Shown piece after piece: positions 10,426 through 20,090 of a stretch of DNA of 64,000 nucleotides. The translations under genes and the position numbers were made by a program. The notes below the pieces were generated by a model. It saw nothing but the letters and a program-made list of their open reading frames with translations. It searched no databases and was not told the DNA's origin. This DNA is from Lachnospiraceae bacterium (lineage in GTDB: Bacteria > Bacillota > Clostridia > Lachnospirales > Lachnospiraceae). Within the stretch, counting starts at the first letter, position 1; each line of letters begins with the position of its first letter. The DNA lies in the NCBI GenBank assembly GCA_029012365.1, contig JAQXLY010000055.1, positions 25,364 through 89,363 on the forward strand, written 5' to 3'.

Positions 10426-11984
10426 TGCATACACCTCTTTTTTAGTTTTTGTCTGGCTTTTATCCCCCGCCTAAACCAATTTCTTAGTTTTCCGGTGATT
10501 TTCACTGTAAAATCAAATACGCAAAACAATAGAAGAAAAACAAATGCATATACACTTATAACAATTCCCACCGCAAACATTCCATCGGCAAAACTCATTG
10601 CCCGGTTCAAATCTGTTAAGGTTTTAAACATGAGCAGTGACACAAACGCCCCCAGACACAGAATCAGGATTAGTACCGCAATACAGACTCCCACAACTAC
10701 TGTGCTAAGCAGTACAGCCAGCGTAATAAAGCAGAATTTTGATTTCAAAATAACTCTTGGTGCAGAATCTCCGCATTTCTCTTCCTCTTGTTTGCCATCT
10801 GCTACAGAAATCTTATCCTTCTGCGCTTCCGTCCGGGTCTTATCCATATCATCCTCTACCGGCTCCGGTTGTCTCATATCGACAACCATGGTCAAATGGG
10901 TATCTGTCCTTTCTTCTCCCGTATCCGGATGCATGGTTGCAGCGACAGATCTAAATACCTTTTCAGAATTTTCCTGTTCCGGAGTTTTCTCCGGTACGGA
11001 TGTAACAGCATCAGATGCTTCTGAATCAGCATTCATGGTTGTCGGTACATAATCCTTTGCCAGTAACACCGCCAGTTTTTGTGGTGTACCCAATGCCTCC
11101 ATCAGCTCGTATTCATTTTCGGTCACAAGCAGCATCGTGCGATATCTCTCCACCGTTATACGACGATCATACGGAGTCATGAACATTAGCAAACGTTCCA
11201 GTTCATCTATGTATTCTTCCTTACTGTAAATAGGCATAGAGGTGTTATCAAATTCGTCTGTACCATACCGTTGAAGAGGCTTCGTCTCTCTTATTACCTT
11301 TGTCACTGAAAAGGGAGACTGAATCACCAGTGTATATCTCCCGGGTACAGGATTGTCCTCCCATGGAACCAGCCATTTTGAGAGTCGGTCACGTTCTGTC
11401 CTGTAAGCAGACCATTCCAAGGCAATTTCCTGTTTTTCGGGTGAAAAATCAACTTGTGCGAAATCAAGCTCCTGCCCAAATGAATCTATTACCCCCTCTA
11501 CTCTCTCGATTGTCCCTTCCTGCAGTAAACTCGTTTCATCCTGTTCCTCTTCAGAATCGCTGTTTTCCACGTAAGCAGGTTCCGGCTCAGGCACCTCCAC
11601 CTCTTCCGGCTCCGGTACCTCTTCTTCCTCAGGTTCTGAATCCTCTTCTTCCTCAGATTCAGGCACTTCTTCCTCCTCCGGCTCTGGCTTCTCTTCTTCC
11701 GGCTCCGGCACAGATTCTACGCGGTTCACTGTCTCATCTGTATATTGCGAAATCTCTACCCATTTCTCATTTTTCGTTGTCTCGGTATCGTCATCAAAGA
11801 AGAAAGCCTTCTTTTCTGCTTCAGTTTGAGAATGCTTTAAAACAATATAAGTTCTCTCCGGTTGACTCTTCTCCTTCGGCAGGTCTGCAGGTCTTCTGCC
11901 TTTATTGTTGAAAGATGCATATTTCTTTTTACCAATAATCCGTTTAGATGCACTTGCACCCATATTCCTACTAGTCTTACGCAT
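10422..11984 (-). CDS. Acidic membrane protein with HAAS/DUF1700-like domain
   Basis: A 520-residue protein of unknown role. It has a basic N-terminus, an acidic spacer (about 90-155) built of repeated PEPEEEE-like units, a middle domain, and at about 250-315 a stretch starting YSKEEYIDELERLL and ending ALGTPQKLAVLLAKDY. That pattern resembles the helical HAAS/DUF1700 domain, seen in sensors paired with PadR regulators. Two to three hydrophobic segments lie near the C-terminus (about 405-440 and 460-485). I chose the ATG at 11984, preceded by GGAGAG, over a GTG at 11996. Both ends face neighbours closely: 22 bases after the Fe-S gene, and coupled to the 48-residue gene. Confidence 0.75.
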   Translation of the reverse strand: MRKTSRNMGASASKRIIGKKKYASFNNKGRRPADLPKEKSQPERTYIVLKHSQTEAEKKAFFFDDDTETTKNEKWVEISQYTDETVNRVESVPEPEEEKPEPEEEEVPESEEEEDSEPEEEEVPEPEEVEVPEPEPAYVENSDSEEEQDETSLLQEGTIERVEGVIDSFGQELDFAQVDFSPEKQEIALEWSAYRTERDRLSKWLVPWEDNPVPGRYTLVIQSPFSVTKVIRETKPLQRYGTDEFDNTSMPIYSKEEYIDELERLLMFMTPYDRRITVERYRTMLLVTENEYELMEALGTPQKLAVLLAKDYVPTTMNADSEASDAVTSVPEKTPEQENSEKVFRSVAATMHPDTGEERTDTHLTMVVDMRQPEPVEDDMDKTRTEAQKDKISVADGKQEEEKCGDSAPRVILKSKFCFITLAVLLSTVVVGVCIAVLILILCLGAFVSLLMFKTLTDLNRAMSFADGMFAVGIVISVYAFVFLLLFCVFDFTVKITGKLRNWFRRGIKARQKLKKRCMQ

Positions 11985-12006
11985 TCGTCTCTCCACTTAC
12001 TAATCT

Positions 12007-13173
12007 TTAAGTCTGTCTGATTCCAAAATGTTTCCCTAGAAATCCACCTAATTTCTTTAGCCTTCGTTTGAACTTGATTGCACGGTTTTCATGGCCATAT
12101 CTGCGTGCAATGACAGAAAATCCCTTTTGTCTGTAAATTTCCAGTATTTCCTTTTTGTTCAAATTGCAATAATACTCATCTTCCAGAGCAGGCTGCGTAC
12201 ATTCTTTCCATTCAAGCGACCGAACCTCAAAGGAATCTCTGATTCTTTCCAACCACAGAACTCCTTTTTCTGTGTTGACAAGCACCTGGGAAACTCCTGT
12301 TCTCTCCCAAAACACATCCTCGCTTCTCTGACCATATATCCAATCTCCAAGCGTGATATCACCGACTCTTCCAGCGGTTCTGAATTTACAATGGTCACAC
12401 GACTCCCTGAAAAAAGCATGGCTGTAAAATAATTGCCCATAAGTCGTAGAGGTGTATCTCTTTCCGTTGACAGTAATCCGTTCCACATGTCCCTTCCCAC
12501 TGCCATCGCTTATTCTGAATTCCGCTTTTGTAATTTTTCCATGGTACTTCCTTGACGAATAGTTCAGAAAATCCTTCCACAGCTTCCGGGCTGGTACACC
12601 ATGACAAATTAAGTCCACCAGCAACAGTGTATCCTCGTACCCTCTGCAAGCACACCGTACACCGGTACACTGACAAGGGGTTCCGCTAAAAAGTACCAAT
12701 TTGTTTTGCTTTAGTAACTGCTTTACTTGAGAAATCACGGAATTCATATCACTCTGTACATATTTTGACCCCTGTAGTCGATACAAATCCGATTCCTTTT
12801 CAACGCATATGTGTGCTACTGAAAAATCCTCCAGAAAAGCTGCACCAAAAACTACACCTCCCGCTCGAATCACAGCCTGTGCTAATGCATAAAACACTCC
12901 TCCGGACTGACTGGTCCTATGTATCTCCTCATCCCGATGTTTCATCGCATAAGCAAAAAGGGGCTGTTTCCCGAGCAAATTTCCCGCATACGCATTGCCC
13001 TCAGAACATATTATACTACAAAACTTACAATGAATACATCGTTTTTCATCAATATAGGGAAAAAGAAATCCATTTTCATCTTCTTTCATAGATATCGCCC
13101 CCGTCCTACAGGCATCCATACATGCTGTACAGCCTGTACACCGGGTCTTATCTACCGTATCAATTCTCTCCAT
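12007..13173 (-). CDS. Fe-S F420-hydrogenase beta-like protein of polysaccharide clusters
   Basis: A 388-residue protein of the coenzyme F420 hydrogenase/dehydrogenase beta subunit family. The N-terminus carries two [4Fe-4S] motifs, CTGCTACMDAC and CIHCKFCSIIC. The family's SQSGGVF, LQGSKYVQSD, FSGTPCQ and DLICHGVP signatures follow. Members of this family next to pyruvyl transferases and glycosyltransferases are common in Clostridia and Bacteroides exopolysaccharide loci, although the substrate there is not firmly known; a redox step on a sugar or lipid carrier is possible. It starts 3 bases after the flippase gene. A second copy lies in the plus arm at 32339. Confidence 0.88.
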   Translation of the reverse strand: MERIDTVDKTRCTGCTACMDACRTGAISMKEDENGFLFPYIDEKRCIHCKFCSIICSEGNAYAGNLLGKQPLFAYAMKHRDEEIHRTSQSGGVFYALAQAVIRAGGVVFGAAFLEDFSVAHICVEKESDLYRLQGSKYVQSDMNSVISQVKQLLKQNKLVLFSGTPCQCTGVRCACRGYEDTLLLVDLICHGVPARKLWKDFLNYSSRKYHGKITKAEFRISDGSGKGHVERITVNGKRYTSTTYGQLFYSHAFFRESCDHCKFRTAGRVGDITLGDWIYGQRSEDVFWERTGVSQVLVNTEKGVLWLERIRDSFEVRSLEWKECTQPALEDEYYCNLNKKEILEIYRQKGFSVIARRYGHENRAIKFKRRLKKLGGFLGKHFGIRQT

Positions 13174-13176
13174 TTT

Positions 13177-14715
13177 TTATTTCCTTACTCTTTGTTTTAT
13201 TTTTCGCATCCATTTACTGATTTGATTCATAACAAATGCGTATTCTTCTGTTCTTCTATACCGCAGCCAAAGCAGTGCGGAAGAAGTGACGATTGCGACA
13301 AACAACCTGACAAAAAGCATACCAAAACGATATGGCAATCTGTAGGTAAAAGCATACGCCAACATACAGGAGCAGAACGTCATGACAAATCTGATTCCGA
13401 ATTCTTTACTATAGCTTTTCAGTTGTGTATGAAATGCATAGCGATAAATCAACATGGGATCCACCCACAGAAGTGTCATCAGCCTTGCAACGGAGGTTGC
13501 CAGAAGGATTCCAAAAACTCCGCATATTTTTCCAAGCATAATTGAAAAAACTATATTCAACAAGGTCATTACCAAGGGTGCCTCAGGTCTTTTTGAAAAT
13601 AGACCGTAAGCATTTCGAAAGGATGTGTTTGCAATCATCATCATGGAGGTATAATAATTCAAAACAAGAGAAGCAACCACAGGAACCGATAAACAATATT
13701 CCTCCCCCAGCCACAAGAAAACAAACGGAGTCAACAATACAAAAAGGCAGGTTGCCGTTACGGATGTAATGGTATAAAGAGCAAAGGATAATCTTCGATA
13801 AATCAAATAATTATGTTCCGCACTTTCTGCCACAACCGCGTTACCCACACTCGGCAGGGCTGAATGGAAAAACTGGCCTGCAAAATCCGATACATAATTC
13901 ACAATCATTCGATACCCCGACAGAATTCCCACCATTGGAGTTCCCAGAAGAGAAGAAATAATTACACTGTCCGTTCCCACAAGTGCTATAGTAGAAACCC
14001 GATAGAGGCTGAGACTTCCGACATTTTTCCATACCAGACTTTTTTCTTCTCTGCTTAAGTCCGCACTTCTGTTTGCCAAAAACGGATATCTCCTTCGATA
14101 TGCCCACATAACCAAAAGATTCCTTAGGATAACACCAGCAATGTCCAATAACAAAAAAAGTAAATACTGTCTTGTAATGACAAGTCCCACCACCTGAACG
14201 GCAGTAACCGTTACCGTAACAATGCAGGAAAGCAGGGACAGAACCCTTTTTTGCTGATAAGCTTCAAACAGAATACCACGATATTGAAAGAGATAACTGA
14301 AGGCGGTCTTTAGTACAAACAATAAAAAAATGAGATAGATATTTTCTCTGATATCAGGTATGTCCTTAACGATATACGGAAGGAATGGAAGCATCACAAC
14401 ACCAAGCACTATAATAGCCACAGCTACGACACGATAGACCTTTTTTAAGAGAGTTATATATGCACATATCATTTCTTTGTTCTGTTGCCTGATTGGTTGA
14501 TACAGTGAAAACAAAACAGCAGTACCAATACCTAATTCCATGGCTGAAAGCATATGCAGCAAATCAGAAAATACACCAGCTACTCCCGTATACTGTTTGC
14601 CAAGTGTATAAACAAACACAGTTTGCGTAACAAATCTGGCAAGCATCGAAACGAACTGTAACAGCATTGCTGCAGCAGTATTACGAAGAGTATTTTCAGT
14701 CCTGCTCAATGTCAT
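13177..14715 (-). CDS. Polysaccharide flippase, Wzx/MATE-like
   Basis: A 512-residue integral membrane protein with about 12-14 helices, of the oligosaccharide flippase superfamily that moves lipid-linked repeat units across the membrane. It begins TENTLRNTAAAMLLQFVSMLARFV and contains the GVFSDLLHMLSAMELGIGTA block typical of this group in Firmicutes. The ATG at 14715 is preferred to the adjacent GTG at 14718; GGGAAGGGG lies upstream. The start overlaps the end of the glycosyltransferase gene by 20 bases, so the two are coupled. With the EpsG-type polymerase and Wzz this gives a Wzy-type assembly route. Confidence 0.9.
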   Translation of the reverse strand: MTLSRTENTLRNTAAAMLLQFVSMLARFVTQTVFVYTLGKQYTGVAGVFSDLLHMLSAMELGIGTAVLFSLYQPIRQQNKEMICAYITLLKKVYRVVAVAIIVLGVVMLPFLPYIVKDIPDIRENIYLIFLLFVLKTAFSYLFQYRGILFEAYQQKRVLSLLSCIVTVTVTAVQVVGLVITRQYLLFLLLDIAGVILRNLLVMWAYRRRYPFLANRSADLSREEKSLVWKNVGSLSLYRVSTIALVGTDSVIISSLLGTPMVGILSGYRMIVNYVSDFAGQFFHSALPSVGNAVVAESAEHNYLIYRRLSFALYTITSVTATCLFVLLTPFVFLWLGEEYCLSVPVVASLVLNYYTSMMMIANTSFRNAYGLFSKRPEAPLVMTLLNIVFSIMLGKICGVFGILLATSVARLMTLLWVDPMLIYRYAFHTQLKSYSKEFGIRFVMTFCSCMLAYAFTYRLPYRFGMLFVRLFVAIVTSSALLWLRYRRTEEYAFVMNQISKWMRKIKQRVRK

Positions 14716-15811
14716 CACAGCCCCTTCCCATCAAAGCCTCACGGTAAACTCCGACCAGTTTGTCCGCCTGTACCCGGATATCATACAAATCAATTTTTGG
14801 ATTCAAAATGACCTCTCCTCTGGGTCTGCCCATAGTCGAAACAATTGCCTTGACCCATTCTTCATCATCCGCAGTCAGTGACAGAGTATGGATTCTTTCG
14901 GAAACCAATACCTCTTCCGGTACCACATCAGATGTAATGGTTTCGAGCCCGTTTATCTGAGCCTCCAGAATCGCCATTCCAAATCCCTCTGTCAAGGTCG
15001 GCAGAACAAAAACATCGCAGGCATTCAAATAAGCAGCCACATTTTCGCAGCTTCCCGCAAAAATAATTTTATCGAGCTTTCTTTTCGCAGCAGATTCTTT
15101 TAATTTTCCCTCCAAGGGACCGGAGCCGACCAGCAACAGAACAGCATACGGGTACGAAGTCTGCAGTTTTTCCATAATCTGTAGTAATCTTTCATGATTT
15201 TTGGACTCTACCATCCTGCCCACGCATCCAATTACAAAATTGTCATCTACAGACATTTCCTTCCTTACTTTATCTCTGATTTCTCCGGAAAAAGAAAACT
15301 TATCCAAGTCAATGGCATCCGGTATCAATGTAAAATGTTTCTCACCCCATATTTTTCCGGCACCCGATGAACAGGCCATTAACAGGGTGGAACATGTTTC
15401 AGTCAGATAAGCTTCAAAATACCGAAAAACACGCTGCAGGATATTACCATTCTTCCTATTCATATTAACATGGGCATGGGCGATGCGGACGGGAATATGA
15501 CACCATTTGGCAATAAGCAAAGGATAAACGCTTTTATGGCCCTGATGACAATGTACAATGTCATACCCCCCTTCCTTATAGATTCTCTTCATCGTCCTGA
15601 AGTATGTAAAGGGATGTCTGCTCTTGGCCGGCACATGATATATTTTGCTTCCCAGTTTTTCCGCCCTTGCTTCAAGAAATCCTACTTTTGTGCTGTGTAC
15701 AACAAAATCAAATTGAATCTGTCCCCTGTCCACCACAGAAAGGTAATTCATAATCATTCGTTCCACTCCGCCGTCGTTCATGGCAGCACATATATGAAGT
15801 ATCCTGATCAT
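14696..15811 (-). CDS. Glycosyltransferase, GT1/GT4 type
   Basis: A GT-B fold glycosyltransferase of about 371 residues. The N-terminus MIRILHICAAMNDGGVERM is typical for GT4 enzymes of exopolysaccharide loci. Further marks are IVHCHQGHKSVYPL, IGCVGRMVESKNHERLL, LLVGSGPLEGKL and the C-terminal EGFGMAILEAQ with the nucleotide-sugar binding Glu. I start it at the ATG at 15811, behind GGAAGGAAG. The longer frame to 15856 would overlap the EpsG gene and adds residues that do not look like the family. It probably adds one sugar to the lipid-linked repeat unit; donor and acceptor are unknown. Confidence 0.9.
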   Translation of the reverse strand: MIRILHICAAMNDGGVERMIMNYLSVVDRGQIQFDFVVHSTKVGFLEARAEKLGSKIYHVPAKSRHPFTYFRTMKRIYKEGGYDIVHCHQGHKSVYPLLIAKWCHIPVRIAHAHVNMNRKNGNILQRVFRYFEAYLTETCSTLLMACSSGAGKIWGEKHFTLIPDAIDLDKFSFSGEIRDKVRKEMSVDDNFVIGCVGRMVESKNHERLLQIMEKLQTSYPYAVLLLVGSGPLEGKLKESAAKRKLDKIIFAGSCENVAAYLNACDVFVLPTLTEGFGMAILEAQINGLETITSDVVPEEVLVSERIHTLSLTADDEEWVKAIVSTMGRPRGEVILNPKIDLYDIRVQADKLVGVYREALMGRGCDDIEQD

Positions 15812-15837
15812 ATACGCAATCTTCCTTCCCTTGTATC

Positions 15838-16950
15838 TCAAAAACGTTCTGTCCACCAGCGGTACGGCAATACTTTGTGTGCACCCTTTACCACGATTCC
15901 AAAATAAATTGACAGTATAAAGCCAAGTATAATTCCCAGATTTAGAATCAGCTTACCTATTTTACTTTTTTCAAACTTTGTCATAAGCGGAAGAGATAAA
16001 ATTTGCCCGATACTAAAGGTCCAGCAGATACGCTTTGCAAGCGGAATCGCTACAGAAAGCATGACGGAAGCTGTCGCAAGTAATTGTAGCCAAAAGTATG
16101 CTTGAAATTCTTCCCGGTATTCGCTTTCATATGCAGTCCGCTCATAAAAACAAAATACACAGAGAACCACAATATTGATTAAAGCGATAAACCACTCAAA
16201 CTCTCCCGTGTTAAACATACTGGAAATGTAGTACCCATAACCAAGCAGGCGAATGATATAATACAACCCCTGGCTTCCCACAAGTCCCGCAGCAAGTGTC
16301 AAGCCTAAAATAATCCATGCCCTTCGTGGTTTCAGCTTAATCTGAAACAGCCAATAGACAGGAAGAAAATAAGCAACTCCCCTGTGCGTCAGAACTGCAC
16401 ACACAAAAAAGAATAAATATGGCTTAAGCTCCTTTTTCAATGCATATTGTATGGCAATAAACAAAAAACCCATGGCAATTCCCTGACGCACACCGTTCAA
16501 CGATATATAAAAGGTGTTCGTTCCCCAAAACAGGAATATACTATAGATAGGATAACATGACCTACGATATATGATAAACCAGTAGCAGCCAATCAGTACC
16601 GTACCGGTCACACAAAACAACACCATATAATCATCCGCCAGAACAGCAGCAATCCACTCTAACAGATTATAAACCGGATTAGCGAAATAGCTGCTGTTGC
16701 CATTATTTACCCTGTTAAAGCTTGCTGCATAGTACAGGTAATCCGTTCCGACACGATATCGTAACCCTGTAATGACTATAAAAGGCAATGCCGAAAGAGC
16801 TGCACTGATATAGCAAAGAGATCTGTCTATCTTTCTTTGTTTCATATACGGATTCAGATTCTGTGTATAATTAACCAATCTGTTATCCAAAGTCTGATAG
16901 ATGTATGCCATACACATAGATAAGAAAAGTGCACTCAGATATACTTTCAT
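15838..16950 (-). CDS. EpsG-family polysaccharide polymerase
   Basis: A 370-residue membrane protein with about 10 helices. The segment around residues 60-90, GLRYRVGTDYLYYAASFNRV, is the recognisable EpsG-family signature. The hydrophobic pattern YPIYSIFLFWGTNTFYISLNGVRQGIA is also typical. EpsG proteins act as Wzy-type polymerases that join repeat units at the outer face of the membrane. SD GGAAAGG precedes the ATG. It starts 4 bases after the VWA gene on the same strand. Confidence 0.88.
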   Translation of the reverse strand: MKVYLSALFLSMCMAYIYQTLDNRLVNYTQNLNPYMKQRKIDRSLCYISAALSALPFIVITGLRYRVGTDYLYYAASFNRVNNGNSSYFANPVYNLLEWIAAVLADDYMVLFCVTGTVLIGCYWFIIYRRSCYPIYSIFLFWGTNTFYISLNGVRQGIAMGFLFIAIQYALKKELKPYLFFFVCAVLTHRGVAYFLPVYWLFQIKLKPRRAWIILGLTLAAGLVGSQGLYYIIRLLGYGYYISSMFNTGEFEWFIALINIVVLCVFCFYERTAYESEYREEFQAYFWLQLLATASVMLSVAIPLAKRICWTFSIGQILSLPLMTKFEKSKIGKLILNLGIILGFILSIYFGIVVKGAHKVLPYRWWTERF

Positions 16951-16954
16951 TTGA

Positions 16955-19195
16955 CTACCTTTCCCTTCCTAAATGGTATAAATACCTCTGCTCCTTATTC
17001 TCAACATAGATATACTCTCCTGTTTCCAAACGTATTGTATTGCATTTCGTCTCATCCTCAGAATCGGACAAAAGCTCTTTGGAATCAATACGAATTTCAC
17101 TGATTTTTGAGGTTTGCATATTTGTAAGTTTTCTGCATTTCCAATCTCTTCCCATTAATATCACAGCATTTCCCTTTTTATAAAAGGGCATTGCGGCATA
17201 CACTGTCAATACTCCACATCTTTTGCAATTCGAAAGATATGGTATCATACTATAGATGTTCCATTTAATTTTTTTTCCGTAAAGCCTGACTGTCTGAAGT
17301 GATACATGAGACCATCGTTTCCACTCCGGAACAAAATATTCTCCCTCCTGCCTCAGACTGATATAATATATCGTCTGTTTTTCTTTAAAACGGTTTTTTA
17401 TGATATAGCCGGCAAGTAACCCGGTCACCAGAAAAGGATATAGGAAATACCATGCTTCCAGAAAAATGTTACCTTTCTTCATATCCAAAGTGACTATATC
17501 CATCAATTGCACCTTTCCAAAGATGTCCTCCGTATAGATTGTAAATTCCACACTATCAGACGGAATCAGCCATACACAAAGCCAATTCACGAACAGACGT
17601 CCAAGCAGGTTGTCAAATCCAAAGCTCGGCGTAATCTCCATTGTGCCGTCATTTTTTAATGCATAGTTCAGGTGCATTAAGGATGGAAGAGAATCCGTGT
17701 CTAAATGCACCGTCATGGATGCCATATCTTTTCTGGTAAAGGGAGTTTCATTTACAGTCACGGATAAAATCACACCCTCTTTATTCCCAACCATTTTTGT
17801 TCTATCGTATAAAAATTTGTTTTCCGATGTAATCCTGCTTTTATAAAGTGCCACAGACTCCACTTTATGATATGTACATACTTCTGCAAAGGACATGCTT
17901 CCCGTTATAATCATGCCCTCATTTACCATTGAAATATCTATTAAGATTGGTTCTGTTCCTTCAGCAAGGCGCATCTTTTTCTTACCGTCAGTGACTAAGA
18001 GACTACTCCTGTATTTCTCCGCAATCAACGCAGGATTCACTTTTTCTCCCGTATCAAGTCTGTTTATGATTAATTTCGCCTTCAGTACATCCTCCAACGA
18101 ACAATCATTTAATTCTATTTGTTCATTCTTCTCATTATAGTATTCAATATTTAACTCTATCGCAGGCTGGACATAAATTATGATATCATCCTGTTTTATC
18201 GCATCGTCAAATTCTAAGTCGATTCCTTCCTGAATGAATCCATCCTCTACCTCCCAATAAGTCACCTTTCCCTTTAATAGTTCCTTCGCTCCGGTATCAT
18301 AATCTAAATAGGAATGATAAATACTCACATCCTCCGTTTTGGACAGCACAGTCCCCTGTAGATCCTGCCCCACAGCATTACGATTCTCCTCCCCAATATT
18401 ATGATGAATCAAGATTACTTTTTGGAGCGGTAAAGCACTTTCCATATGAAGCTGATTATTCTCTGTTACGTAGCTGATAAAGTCCACATTGTCTGCCTTA
18501 ATACATTCTGAGAACACTTCACCACAGGAATCCAGAACATTCAGGATATCCTCCGGTTCCGTCGCATGGAATATGCTTACATTATCTTCTTCCACGTTGG
18601 GAATCATGACATCATCGCCTATTCCGACATATAAAATATTCACCTTTTTCCCATTTGTCATCGTAGCATTTGCATAGCTTTTGATATATCTGTCTAATTC
18701 CTCTTGCGGAACAACCTTTTTCTGATCATCATAAAAAAGCCCATCTGTTAAAATAATGAGCCAAAAAGTATCATTTTCTCCGTTATCCTCATTTAATAGG
18801 CGCTCATATGCTGTCTTAATCGCAGAGACAGGTGTAAAAATTTTATTTAAATGAGCACGTAGATTATCCACCCTTGCCTGTCTGTTGTTATGGATACTAT
18901 AATTAGAAGAGGTGCTTGGTTTACTCATATAAGTAATGAACAGTTCATCCCTCTCACCAAACAGAGAAAGGAATAATTGAAAGGTGTAATTACAATAGGT
19001 TCCCTTTTTTCCTTCCATACTGCCGCTGTCATCATAAACCATGGAAACAATCAGGTGACCTTCACTATTCTGCTCATCATTACCTGCCTGAAAAGCGCTG
19101 TCTGCCAATGCTGTTTTCGGAATCGATAATAAAGAAAAAAAGCAAGTAAATATTAATATAATAATTAACTTCACTTTCTCCCGGCATTTCTTCAT
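16955..19195 (-). CDS. VWA-domain membrane protein in the exopolysaccharide operon
   Basis: A 746-residue protein with a signal peptide (about 1-31, ending KTALA), then a von Willebrand A domain with the MIDAS motif DDSGSM near residue 55 and FWLIILTDGLFY near 143. A long beta-rich extracellular part follows to about 565, one membrane helix near 570-590 (FLEAWYFLYPFLVTGLLAGYII), and a cytoplasmic tail of roughly 150 residues with basic and aromatic character. The ATG overlaps the stop of the GT2 gene by 4 bases. VWA domains bind metal-dependent protein or glycan partners. A role in surface display or in assembly of the polymer is inference. The cytoplasmic tail is not recognised. Confidence 0.82.
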   Translation of the reverse strand: MKKCREKVKLIIILIFTCFFSLLSIPKTALADSAFQAGNDEQNSEGHLIVSMVYDDSGSMEGKKGTYCNYTFQLFLSLFGERDELFITYMSKPSTSSNYSIHNNRQARVDNLRAHLNKIFTPVSAIKTAYERLLNEDNGENDTFWLIILTDGLFYDDQKKVVPQEELDRYIKSYANATMTNGKKVNILYVGIGDDVMIPNVEEDNVSIFHATEPEDILNVLDSCGEVFSECIKADNVDFISYVTENNQLHMESALPLQKVILIHHNIGEENRNAVGQDLQGTVLSKTEDVSIYHSYLDYDTGAKELLKGKVTYWEVEDGFIQEGIDLEFDDAIKQDDIIIYVQPAIELNIEYYNEKNEQIELNDCSLEDVLKAKLIINRLDTGEKVNPALIAEKYRSSLLVTDGKKKMRLAEGTEPILIDISMVNEGMIITGSMSFAEVCTYHKVESVALYKSRITSENKFLYDRTKMVGNKEGVILSVTVNETPFTRKDMASMTVHLDTDSLPSLMHLNYALKNDGTMEITPSFGFDNLLGRLFVNWLCVWLIPSDSVEFTIYTEDIFGKVQLMDIVTLDMKKGNIFLEAWYFLYPFLVTGLLAGYIIKNRFKEKQTIYYISLRQEGEYFVPEWKRWSHVSLQTVRLYGKKIKWNIYSMIPYLSNCKRCGVLTVYAAMPFYKKGNAVILMGRDWKCRKLTNMQTSKISEIRIDSKELLSDSEDETKCNTIRLETGEYIYVENKEQRYLYHLGRER

Positions 19196-20040
19196 CGCTC
19201 TCCCCCCATCACCTTGGTTCGCAAAAAATGTTCATACACCCATGTCCGAATTTGATTCGGCATCAGGCAAACCATACATCTTGGGATAAGAGAAATCACG
19301 CAATCCTTCCAGGTAAAAAAACCCTTTTTCCTGTATTTTAGAAAAAAGCTGATATTCTGAAGCATATAGTGATAACCGCCACGACGGGAATAATAATCCT
19401 TAGTTCCTCTCACATATAGAAGGGGAGTCTGTATGTTATACATCTGTGCATTGTTTAACACCATTCTGATCCACAGGCTGTAATCTTCAAATCTGACCTC
19501 AGACTCATAATTTCCTGCTTCCAGAATCTTGCTCTTCCTCAACATCAGCGTATCATGCCCGAACGGATTTCTCTTGTGCATGTACTTTATCAGATCGTCA
19601 TTAGATTCCGGTGAGTTTCTCAAAACCAGATGGGATAAATCTCCCAGAAACTCATAATATACCGAAGCCACCATGTCCAGTTCAGGACGCTTTCGAATGA
19701 CATCGAGCTGTACCTCTATTCTATGTACGTCTGCAATATCATCCGTATCCATACGAGCGATCCACTCATTTCTGCATGCCAGAACCCCATCACGGAGAGC
19801 CAGACCAAATCCGCCGTTATCCGGCCGGTTCACGAAACGAAACAACTCAGGATATTTCTGTGAATATTCCGACAAAACATTCTCCAACGCATCACCCAGC
19901 GGACCGTCTTTGACAATTACAATCTCATCGGGCATTACTGTTTGCGCAACTATGCTGTCAAGACTTTCCCGTAAATATTCCGGTTTTTCTCTCCAATACA
20001 AAGACATCAATACACTATACTTGTCCGGACTTTCGTTCAT
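19192..20040 (-). CDS. Glycosyltransferase family 2
   Basis: A GT-A fold transferase of 282 residues: YSVLMSLYWREKPEYLRESLDSIVAQ, IVIVKDGPLG, and RMDTDDIA as the metal-binding DXD region. I start at the ATG at 20040, which has GGAGG seven bases upstream. A TTG at 20094 would overlap the CpsD gene and adds 18 unlikely residues. A hydrophobic patch near the C-terminus may associate it with the membrane. It belongs to the exopolysaccharide operon and is coupled to the VWA gene by a 4-base overlap. Confidence 0.9.
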   Translation of the reverse strand: MNESPDKYSVLMSLYWREKPEYLRESLDSIVAQTVMPDEIVIVKDGPLGDALENVLSEYSQKYPELFRFVNRPDNGGFGLALRDGVLACRNEWIARMDTDDIADVHRIEVQLDVIRKRPELDMVASVYYEFLGDLSHLVLRNSPESNDDLIKYMHKRNPFGHDTLMLRKSKILEAGNYESEVRFEDYSLWIRMVLNNAQMYNIQTPLLYVRGTKDYYSRRGGYHYMLQNISFFLKYRKKGFFTWKDCVISLIPRCMVCLMPNQIRTWVYEHFLRTKVMGGER

Positions 20041-20090
20041 TACGCTCCCTCCAAGGCTCCTATGCCATTTCTCTCTCGCAGATAGCTTCG

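Noticed and set aside
11560..11720. Repetitive tract that could be a CRISPR or tandem DNA repeat
   Set aside because: It is coding low complexity: Glu/Pro-rich spacer of the HAAS-domain protein, with irregular unit length.
12919..13545. A 208-codon plus-strand frame
   Set aside because: It crosses the ends of the Fe-S and flippase genes in antisense; composition and lack of SD mark it as a shadow.
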